Below are positions 6,439-12,343 of a stretch of 12,343 nucleotides of DNA, in pieces (the stretch's first letter is position 1; every line of letters starts with the position of its first letter). The notes beneath the pieces were generated by a model. That model made no database searches. It had not been told where the DNA came from and was given only the letters and a program-made list of their open reading frames with translations. The DNA is taken from contig DIGA01000018.1 in NCBI GenBank assembly GCA_002419365.1, forward strand, positions 1 through 12,343. Reading direction: 5' to 3'. This DNA comes from Mageeibacillus sp. UBA5734 (lineage in GTDB: Bacteria > Bacillota > Clostridia > Saccharofermentanales > UBA5734). The position numbers were made by a program, and so were the translations under genes.

Positions 6439-7695
6439 GTGGAGCAGCGGAACCTTCCCTTCCAGAAACCGTATCGCCTTGAGACTGCCCGCCCGCTGGT
6501 CGAGCAGGTCCTGGCCAGTGGCCGGACAGAAGGGGATGGACCGATGACTGCCCGCTGCCAGGCCCTTTTGGCCAGCCAGTTTTCACTGCAAAAACCAGCC
6601 AGTCCGTCCAGTCCGCACCAGAACCAGATTCCCGCCCAGGCCGTTTTTCTCGTCACATCCGGGACTGCTGCCCTCGAGCTGGCGGTGCAGGCGTTGCAGC
6701 TGCAGCCGGGCGATGAAGTCATCGTACCCTCGTTTGCCTATCCGTCTGCCGCCAATGCTGTACTTTTAGCTGGAGGCACTGTCGTCTATGGCGAGGTCGA
6801 ACCGGTCCACCTGACCCTCGATCCAGCGCGTTTGCCGCTGCACATCACCGCGAAAACACGGGCCATCATCCTGGTCCATTACGGCGGTATCAGCTGCGAC
6901 CTCGCTCCAATCCAGGCCATCTGCGCGGACCATGACCTGTGCATCATCGAGGATTGTGCCCAGAGCTACCTGTCCACCTACCAGGGACGCCCGACCGGCA
7001 CCTTCGGAACCTTCGGCTGCTTCAGTTTCCATGGCACCAAAGATGTGATCTGTGGTGAAGGCGGCGCCCTTCTGGTCAATGACCCTGATTATCTCGAGCG
7101 CGTGCGCCTGTTTCGCCAGAAAGGAACCAACCGCGACGCGTTCACGAGCGGCCAGGTTGCCTTCTACGACTGGCAATCGATCGGCTCCAGTTATGCGCCC
7201 GGCGAACTGGCCATGGCTCTCCTGCTGTCCCAGCTGGAGCTGGCCACGGAAATCCTCAGCTGCAAAAGACATCTCTTTGCCCGCTATGTCCAGCATTTCT
7301 ACCGGCAAAAAGACAAGCCGGCCTATCGGTCCCAGCTCGCTGGGTACAGTTCGCATTGTGCGCCTGTACTATTGGACACCGGAAACAGGCGCAGCTCATC
7401 TGCACAGCCAGACGGTGCGAACGGCCACTTGTTCTACCTTTTGTTTCGTGACGCCGCAACAGCCGCAGAGCTGATTCGCCACCTGGCTGCTGCAGGAATC
7501 GAAGCCAGGACCCATTTTGTCCCGCTGCACGAAAGCCCATTAGGCCGCTCCTTCATCAGGCCGGCCAATGATTTTTCATTTGAAAACGGTCTGGGCCAGC
7601 GCCTGGTCCGCCTGCCCCTGTATGCAGCCATGACCGAGACGGAACAAGACCAGATCCTCTCAGCTGTCGACGCATTCTTTTCCGGAGGCGCCTGA
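6439..7695 (+). CDS. wecE: WecE-like dTDP-4-oxo-6-deoxyglucose aminotransferase (DegT/DnrJ family)
   Basis: This PLP enzyme (418 residues from the chosen start) likely makes a dTDP-4-amino-4,6-dideoxy sugar such as dTDP-Fuc4NAc precursor. Similarity to WecE/RffA runs the full length: L-P-F-Q-K-P-Y at the start, G-D-E-V-I-V-P-S, H-Y-G-G, E-D-C-A-Q-S, and C-F-S-F-H-G-T-K with Schiff-base Lys201. Then come G-E-G-G-A, K-G-T-N-R, I-G-S-S-Y, and F-V-P-L-H near the end. It is about 40 residues longer than E. coli WecE (376) because of two polar insertions. I chose GTG at 6439 because conserved sequence begins a few residues later. An upstream TTG at 6334 keeps the frame open but adds residues unlike the family. 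It is the first gene of a coupled operon and ends in TGATG, overlapping the next start by one base. Confidence 0.87.
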   Translation: MEQRNLPFQKPYRLETARPLVEQVLASGRTEGDGPMTARCQALLASQFSLQKPASPSSPHQNQIPAQAVFLVTSGTAALELAVQALQLQPGDEVIVPSFAYPSAANAVLLAGGTVVYGEVEPVHLTLDPARLPLHITAKTRAIILVHYGGISCDLAPIQAICADHDLCIIEDCAQSYLSTYQGRPTGTFGTFGCFSFHGTKDVICGEGGALLVNDPDYLERVRLFRQKGTNRDAFTSGQVAFYDWQSIGSSYAPGELAMALLLSQLELATEILSCKRHLFARYVQHFYRQKDKPAYRSQLAGYSSHCAPVLLDTGNRRSSSAQPDGANGHLFYLLFRDAATAAELIRHLAAAGIEARTHFVPLHESPLGRSFIRPANDFSFENGLGQRLVRLPLYAAMTETEQDQILSAVDAFFSGGA

Positions 7696-8495
7696 TGCAG
7701 CCCGCCCAACGAACGTTCGCACCAGCCACACCATCCGGCCAGCAGCCCTGGCTGTCTGTCGTGATTCCGACCTACGGCCGGGCCAAGACCCTGGCCTCGC
7801 ACATCGCGGCGGTCCACGCTTGCCTGTGCAACGATTTCCCCGGCCGGCGCTTTGAAATCATCGTTGTCAATGACGCCAGCCCGGATCAGACCCCCGCTGT
7901 GCTCGCCGAACTCGGCGCCCGAATCCCGGCCGTGCGCATCCTGAACCTCGAGCAGAACCTGGGCCAGCAGGCTGCGACTCGAGCCGGACTGGCCCAGGCC
8001 GATGGGGCAGTCGCAGTGACCCTGGATGACGACGGTAAAGATGATCCTGCGGACATCGTGCGCCTGGTCGACCTGTTGTCAGCTGGTTATGATGTCGTAT
8101 ACGGGATTCCCGAGCATGAAGCAGATTTGGCCTGGCATCGCCGGACAGGGACTGTGATCAAGGAAGCGTTGCTTGGTTGCCTGTGCCACAAACCGAAAGG
8201 CATCCGCCTGACAGGTTTTCGCGCCCTGAACCGGGTTACTGTTGATCGGATCGTGGCGGATTCGCGCCATCACGTCTACATTTCAGCCACGATCCTGGAA
8301 AAACCAGTCCGCATTGGCCAAGTCGAGGTAACTGCTCCGGTTCGCAATGCATCCGGCTATTCCCTGGCCGCTCTGGCCCGCTTATTATTGAGGATCGCGC
8401 TTTGGTACGGTCCGTTGTACCGGCTCCTGGCCCGTGTGACCGCCCCGGCTGCCACCCGACCCACGGCCCAGGTCCGTCCGGAGATCCAGTCATGA
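7695..8495 (+). CDS. Family 2 glycosyltransferase, ArnC/DPM1-like but lacking the membrane tail
   Basis: This 266-residue GT-A enzyme has the nucleotide-sugar site W-L-S-V-V-I-P-T-Y (19-27), V-V-N-D-A-S (57-62), the metal motif L-D-D-D (110-113), and the DPM1/ArnC-type region L-T-G-F-R-A (172-177). A V-R-N-A-S-G-Y-S segment (216-223) corresponds to the acceptor loop of polyprenyl-phosphate transferases. ArnC-type proteins usually run past 300 residues and end in two membrane helices. Here only one short amphipathic segment (224-250) remains, so binding would be peripheral. GGAGG precedes the ATG, which overlaps the wecE stop. It probably moves the amino sugar made by the previous gene onto undecaprenyl phosphate or another acceptor. 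The acceptor is inferred. Confidence 0.87.
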   Translation: MQPAQRTFAPATPSGQQPWLSVVIPTYGRAKTLASHIAAVHACLCNDFPGRRFEIIVVNDASPDQTPAVLAELGARIPAVRILNLEQNLGQQAATRAGLAQADGAVAVTLDDDGKDDPADIVRLVDLLSAGYDVVYGIPEHEADLAWHRRTGTVIKEALLGCLCHKPKGIRLTGFRALNRVTVDRIVADSRHHVYISATILEKPVRIGQVEVTAPVRNASGYSLAALARLLLRIALWYGPLYRLLARVTAPAATRPTAQVRPEIQS

Positions 8496-9826
8496 TCCCG
8501 CCAAAACTCCTGATGCTGGGCGCCTCGCTGGCCCAGATCCCCGGCATCGTGGCTGCCCGCGAGCAGGGTATACACGTCATCAGTTGTGACAATCTGCCCC
8601 ATTCACCGGGTCATACCTTGGCTCATGAGTCCATCCAGGCCAGCACGTTTGATCCCGCTGCCGTCCTGGATGCCGCCCGTCAGCAAAAAATCGACGGGAT
8701 CATGACCATGGGTTCGGACCAGCCTGTCCTGACCGCGGCGATCATCGCGCAGCAGCTGGGCCTGCCCTCGGCATTGACTGTCGAGACCGCCCGCGCTGTG
8801 ACCGACAAACGCGTCATGAAACGGCGCTTCCAATCGCTCGGCCTGCCGACGGTGCCCTTTGTGATTTACAAACCGGAACAGCCTTCTGCCCCTGATGCGC
8901 CACGCTCACTTGCGTCAGCACGATACAAAACAGCCACACCGGATCCCCTGGCTCAGCTCGATTATCCGGTCGTTGTCAAGCCGGTCGATTCACAAGGCCA
9001 GCGCGGTATTTTCGTTTGCGCAACTCCAGCCGAAGTCCGCCAGCAAGCGCCGCAAGTCCTGGCGTTCAGCCGCGCCGATGAAATCCTGGTCGAAACCTAC
9101 TACCCCAGTGCCGAGGTCACGGTCAGCGGCTGGGTGAGTGCAGGCAAGGCCCAGATCCTGACTCTGACCGACCGGGAGCGCTTTGCCGGCACCGACCCGC
9201 TCGGGGTCTGCCTCAGCCACGAATGGCCAAGCCGTTATCTCGCCAGCCACGCAGACGAAATCGCCGCTCTGACCCAGGCCATCGTCAGTGGCTTTGAGAT
9301 CGGTGAGGGACCGATCTATTTCCAGTTCCTGATTGGCGCGTCCGGGGTGAGGATCAATGAGGTTGCCTGCCGGATCGGGGGCGCATTCGAGTCGCAGTTC
9401 ATCCCGCGCCTGACTGGATTTGACCTGACGGCCACCCAGATCGATCTTGCCCTCGGCCGTCCGCTCCGCGCGGCCAGCCAGCTTGCCCTGGAGCAGCATG
9501 ATTTTCGCCAGGTCCGGGAACACCTTTCCGTCCAGCTGTTTTTCGCCCGGCCTTGCACCATCGCCCGTTTGACCCCTCTGGCTGAGGTTCTGGCCTGCCC
9601 GGGCGTGCTCGATGCCGGCTACCATCTCAAGCCCGGCCACACGATCCCGGCGATCTCGAATGCCACGGCCCGCGTCGGCTACTGCATCGTCACCGCACCG
9701 GACAAGCGCACACTGGAGCATCGGCTCGCCCAGGTCTACACCATGCTCCAAGTCATCGACACCGCAGGGATCAACCAGCTGATCCATCGACCTTTGGAGG
9801 TATCACCGCTTGAAGAGCCTGTCTGA
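8492..9826 (+). CDS. ATP-grasp ligase of unknown substrate
   Basis: This 444-residue protein is an ATP-grasp carboxylate-amine ligase of the PurK/carbamoyl-phosphate-synthase-like type. Residues 1-100 form a Rossmann-like pre-domain (L-M-L-G-A-S, D-G-I-M-T-M-G-S-D). Lys106 (T-D-K) and K163-P164 in P-V-V-V-K-P-V lie in the ATP clamp. The metal site is R-I-N-E (287-290) followed by R-I-G-G. The C-terminal region (about 330-444) is of the kind seen in amino-acid ligases. The ATG overlaps the glycosyltransferase stop as ATGA, with GGAG upstream. An upstream in-frame ATG at 8402 would sit inside the previous gene and is less likely. Given its neighbours it may join an amino or hydroxy acid to the amino sugar. 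A free dipeptide or peptidoglycan-type ligation is also possible. Confidence 0.87.
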   Translation: MIPPKLLMLGASLAQIPGIVAAREQGIHVISCDNLPHSPGHTLAHESIQASTFDPAAVLDAARQQKIDGIMTMGSDQPVLTAAIIAQQLGLPSALTVETARAVTDKRVMKRRFQSLGLPTVPFVIYKPEQPSAPDAPRSLASARYKTATPDPLAQLDYPVVVKPVDSQGQRGIFVCATPAEVRQQAPQVLAFSRADEILVETYYPSAEVTVSGWVSAGKAQILTLTDRERFAGTDPLGVCLSHEWPSRYLASHADEIAALTQAIVSGFEIGEGPIYFQFLIGASGVRINEVACRIGGAFESQFIPRLTGFDLTATQIDLALGRPLRAASQLALEQHDFRQVREHLSVQLFFARPCTIARLTPLAEVLACPGVLDAGYHLKPGHTIPAISNATARVGYCIVTAPDKRTLEHRLAQVYTMLQVIDTAGINQLIHRPLEVSPLEEPV

Positions 9827-10859
9827 ATTCCACCGAGTCAATCGCCCGCAAAATCCGGACCGGCATTTTATTTTGAAGCCGGGCCGCAGGATCAAAAGCA
9901 TGCCTGCTGCTTGTGGCAGCCTGTTGCTGAGCCTGGTGCTGACGCTGATCCTGGCCGGCTGCAGCAAACCCGCTGAGCTTAAGATCAGCGTTGCGGAACA
10001 GTACGGCCTGGCCTATGCCCCGATCCAGATCATGCAGGAAAAGGGCTTTCTCGAGGCGGCCCTGCAAACCGTGGCCGCTACCGACCAGTCGGTCAGCGTC
10101 GACTGGATCAAGCTGGCCAACACCTCGGCAATCCAGGAAGCCATGCTGGCTGACCAGCTCGATGTCGCCTTCGTTGGCATCCCGCCGTTTTTGATCGGCC
10201 GCGACCAGGGCATGCCTTGGTCAATTTTCACCGGCCTGTCGGAATGCCCGGTCGAACTTCTGAGCAATGACCCGGCCATCACGGACCTGAAGAGTCTCGC
10301 CGATGCCGGAAAAATCGCCTTGCCCCAGCCAGGCAGCATCCAGCACATCTTGCTCGCGATGGCCGCCGAACAACAGCTCGGCGATGCCACCCGCTTTGAC
10401 CGCCAGCTGGTGGCGATGAAACATCACGACGGCCTGCAGGCCTTGCTCTCAGGCCAGGACATCGTCGCCCAGTTCACTGCACCCCCTTACAATTTCATCG
10501 CTGCTGAATCACCAGGCATCGAGGTGATCCTGTCGGGTGAAGAAGCCTTCGGCGATTCATTCAGCTTCATTGTCGGCATCGCTGAAGACACGTTTTTGCA
10601 GGACGAAGTGCGCCGCCAGGCCTTTCAGGCGGCCCTTGAACAGTCGATCCAGTTCATGGCAGACAACCCTGCCGAAACGGTTGCAATCCTCGCCGCCAGC
10701 TATGAACTGACGCCGGAGCAGGCGCAAATGTATCTTTATGGACGGCGTCTCATTTTCGGCACCTCGATCCGTGGTGTCGACCATTTCGCCGAATTCATGC
10801 AGCGAACCGGCTATCTGGAGAAGGTCTATGGGCATCAAGATGTGGTCTGGCCGGAGTAA
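9810..10859 (+). CDS. ABC transporter substrate-binding lipoprotein, NitT/TauT type
   Basis: This 349-residue protein is a periplasmic-type binding protein anchored as a lipoprotein. Lipobox L-A-G-C (Cys51) follows a hydrophobic core with basic residues before it (R-R-I-K). The mature part matches the NrtA/SsuA/TauA class: I-S-V-A-E-Q-Y-G-L-A-Y-A-P at the start, the A-M-L-A-D-Q-L-D-V-A-F-V-G strand, and L-P-Q-P-G-S-I-Q in the second lobe. The start is uncertain. TTG at 9810 has GGAGGT eight bases upstream and would overlap the ATP-grasp gene by 17 bases. TTG at 9873 would give a more normal signal peptide but lacks a good ribosome site. Its substrate is unknown. Sulfonate, nitrate, or a thiamine-like pyrimidine are family options. 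Confidence 0.85.
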   Translation: MKSLSEFHRVNRPQNPDRHFILKPGRRIKSMPAACGSLLLSLVLTLILAGCSKPAELKISVAEQYGLAYAPIQIMQEKGFLEAALQTVAATDQSVSVDWIKLANTSAIQEAMLADQLDVAFVGIPPFLIGRDQGMPWSIFTGLSECPVELLSNDPAITDLKSLADAGKIALPQPGSIQHILLAMAAEQQLGDATRFDRQLVAMKHHDGLQALLSGQDIVAQFTAPPYNFIAAESPGIEVILSGEEAFGDSFSFIVGIAEDTFLQDEVRRQAFQAALEQSIQFMADNPAETVAILAASYELTPEQAQMYLYGRRLIFGTSIRGVDHFAEFMQRTGYLEKVYGHQDVVWPE

Positions 10860-11643
10860 TGGGTCCAGCGGCCGGTCCGGACAGGCGCTGCCATCCGTGA
10901 AGGCCCAGCTGGCTTGGCTTCTGGTGCTGCTGCTGGCTTGGGAAAGTGTCAGCCGGCTGAGTCTCGCCAATCCACTGATCGTGCCGCCTGTGTCGGCAGT
11001 CCTGCGCCGACTGGTGACCGGACTGTGGGGCGGCACGCTGTTCCTGCAGTGGGTGCAATCGGTCAGCCTGGTCGTTGCCGGCCTTCTGGTCGGCAGCTTG
11101 ATCGGCCTGCTCCTGGCCACCGCAGACTATTTCCTGCCCCGGATCCGCCCTGTGATCACCTTGCTCAATGCGGTCTTGCACCCGCTGCCTGGCGTGGCCA
11201 TCCTGCCGGTTGTCCTTTCGATCGCCGGCCTGGGCCTGCCAGCAGTCAGCATCGTCATCCTGCACGCAATCGTCTGGTCTGCCTACCTCAGTTTTATCTC
11301 GGGATTCCGCTCGACCGCCCCGGAATTGCTCGATATCGCCCGCAATCTGGGGGCCAGCCGGCGCCAGATCCTGTACCATGTCCTGCTGCCCTCGATCGGA
11401 CCGCAACTGTCCGCCGGCCTGCGCATCGGCTGGTCCCGCGGCTGGCGTGCCTTGATCAGTGCTGAAATGATTTTTTCAGCCATCGGCAGCCTTGGTGGCC
11501 TGGGCTGGTATCTGTTTGAACGTCGCTCTTTCATGGACATCACCGGTGTCTATGCCGGTATCGTCCTGATGATCCTGACCGGATTTTTCATCGAGTCGGT
11601 GGTGTTCCGCCGCTGGCTGCCCAGTCAAGCCGATACATACTGA
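10828..11643 (+). CDS. ABC transporter permease, SsuC/TauC type
   Basis: This 271-residue inner-membrane protein is the partner of the preceding lipoprotein. Hydrophobic segments lie at about 27-42, 78-98, 107-133, 138-160, 207-225 and 240-260. The cytoplasmic EAA loop that docks the ATPase is seen at about 166-188 (E-L-L-D-I-A, N-L-G-A-S, V-L-L-P). Start ATG at 10828 has GGAGAAGG just upstream and overlaps the binding-protein gene by 32 bases. An upstream in-frame ATG at 10738 would add residues read inside that gene. No ABC ATPase gene follows: the next gene is on the other strand. The ATPase must be shared or encoded elsewhere. The last 56 bases overlap a convergent gene. Confidence 0.88.
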   Translation: MGIKMWSGRSNGSSGRSGQALPSVKAQLAWLLVLLLAWESVSRLSLANPLIVPPVSAVLRRLVTGLWGGTLFLQWVQSVSLVVAGLLVGSLIGLLLATADYFLPRIRPVITLLNAVLHPLPGVAILPVVLSIAGLGLPAVSIVILHAIVWSAYLSFISGFRSTAPELLDIARNLGASRRQILYHVLLPSIGPQLSAGLRIGWSRGWRALISAEMIFSAIGSLGGLGWYLFERRSFMDITGVYAGIVLMILTGFFIESVVFRRWLPSQADTY

Positions 11644-12343
11644 CTGCCCAGGGATAATCCCCCTGGTATCTGACAACCCGGGTGCCATAGACCGGCGCCG
11701 CAAAGGTGTGGATCAGCTCACCCTCTTGCTCGAGGATGGCCTTGAGTGCGCGCAAAACCGCTGGATCCGCCGTCCGTCCCGGCCGGATCTCATACAGCAC
11801 CCACCAGTCCGGATTCCTCAGGATGAAGTCGTACTCCTCGTACCAGATCACCATGTTGATGCCGCGTTCTTGCAGGTACGATGCCACCGCAGCCTCTACT
11901 GCCGGGCTGGACGTCGCGCTGGTGTCGCTTGCCTGGGGCAGGGGGGCTGCATTCGGGTCGTAGTCCAGACTAATTTTTTCACTTTCTAACCTATGTTCCG
12001 AATAACCTATGTTATCAGTAACATAGGTTAGATTGCGCACATCATAGAAAAAATCTGCCGACTGCTGCAAAACAAACCCTGCACTCAGATTCCCCAGCAC
12101 ACTCGCCTTGTCCGGCAGGTGGCGCCGGATATCTGCGCTGTAGACCTGATACGGATCCTCTCCAGTCGCAATCCTCTGACTGACAAATGAGCCAAACTCG
12201 TGCGGCAGCGCGGCAGCGCCAGCCCAGACAACCACGATCGCAAGCAGCAGTGGCCCTACAGGCCGCCATTTCAGGCAGAAGATCCCGCCCAGAAGCCAGA
12301 CCAGCGGGATCAAGAGGAAGACAATCGACGTCGGATTGAACCG
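11588..12343 (-). CDS. C-terminal part of a membrane protein, possibly GT-C (family 39) glycosyltransferase
   Basis: The frame is open from the right edge to the TGA at 11588-11590, giving about 251 residues. The first 40 or so hold one or two membrane segments (S-I-V-F-L-L-I-P-L-V-W-L-L, then L-L-L-A-I-V-V-V-W). The remainder is a soluble C-terminal domain with D-P-Y-Q-V-Y near its start and many aromatic residues toward the end. This layout, membrane helices followed by an external C-terminal domain, is typical of GT-C mannosyltransferase-like proteins, but no diagnostic catalytic motif lies in the window. An in-frame TTG at 12311-12313 is unlikely to be the real start because the frame continues upstream. 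Its 3' end overlaps the permease gene by 56 bases. A perfect inverted repeat lies mid-gene (11985-12032). Function remains open. Confidence 0.65.
   Translation of the reverse strand, partial: RFNPTSIVFLLIPLVWLLGGIFCLKWRPVGPLLLAIVVVWAGAAALPHEFGSFVSQRIATGEDPYQVYSADIRRHLPDKASVLGNLSAGFVLQQSADFFYDVRNLTYVTDNIGYSEHRLESEKISLDYDPNAAPLPQASDTSATSSPAVEAAVASYLQERGINMVIWYEEYDFILRNPDWWVLYEIRPGRTADPAVLRALKAILEQEGELIHTFAAPVYGTRVVRYQGDYPWAVSMYRLDWAASGGTPPTR
11985..12032. repeat. Three-copy 11-base repeat forming two alternative hairpins
   Basis: TAACCTATGTT occurs at 11987-11997 and 12003-12013, and its inverse AACATAGGTTA at 12020-12030. The middle and right copies form a 12-base perfect stem with a 4-base loop (12003-12014 with 12019-12030). 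The left and right copies form a 13-base perfect stem with a 22-base loop (11985-11997 with 12020-12032). Only one can exist at a time. The element is AT-rich in a GC-rich gene and the copies are translated in different frames. Confidence 0.9.

Noticed and set aside
8990..9787. Minus-strand open frame of 265 codons
   Set aside because: It is antisense to the ATP-grasp gene and shows no recognisable domain.
11985..12032. CRISPR-like array
   Set aside because: There are only three short copies, one inverted, with spacers of 5-6 bases. This is a palindrome, not a CRISPR.

Overview
The window looks like a chromosomal segment of a moderately GC-rich anaerobic bacterium, most likely Bacillota/Clostridia-like. 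The support is indirect: strong purine-rich ribosome binding sites (GGAGG type), a secreted esterase with a Cna-B-like domain, a Fpg/Nei protein resembling Firmicute versions, and a redox/sulfur operon of the kind found in anaerobes. No rRNA, tRNA, CRISPR array, phage gene or insertion sequence was seen. The taxonomy is inference.

Region 1 (1-1969). The 3' part of a Fpg/Nei-type DNA glycosylase gene runs off the left edge. It converges on a gene for a secreted SGNH/GDSL hydrolase. Behind that gene lies a roughly 360-base non-coding stretch with a plausible sigma-70 promoter, a leader hairpin and a strong terminator for the next operon.

Region 2 (1970-6319), sulfur module. A leftward operon encodes, in transcription order, a YeeE/YedE membrane protein (N-half type), a TusA/YeeD-like sulfur carrier, a second YeeE/YedE membrane protein (C-half type), and a thioredoxin-reductase-like flavoprotein with a thioredoxin-fold tail. 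The two membrane proteins together carry the cysteine motifs of one full-length thiosulfate transporter of the YeeE (TsuA) family. A LysR-type regulator is divergent from the operon across a 265-base control region with a dyad and a tandem repeat. A second TusA-like gene converges on the regulator and overlaps its 3' end. My reading is import of thiosulfate or another reduced sulfur species, handover to TusA-like carriers, and reduction by the flavoprotein.

Region 3 (6439-11643), a tightly overlapping rightward operon. It encodes a WecE-like sugar aminotransferase, an ArnC/DPM1-like family 2 glycosyltransferase without the usual membrane tail, an ATP-grasp ligase, a lipoprotein of the NitT/TauT substrate-binding family, and the matching ABC permease. 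No ABC ATPase is present. Amino-sugar synthesis, ligation, transfer and an ABC importer in one translationally coupled unit is an unusual set, and it is my best candidate for an undescribed system.

Region 4 (11588-12343). The 3' part of a leftward membrane protein gene, possibly a GT-C/GT39 family glycosyltransferase, overlaps the permease tail by 56 bases. It contains a striking set of three 11-base repeat copies that can form two mutually exclusive perfect hairpins.
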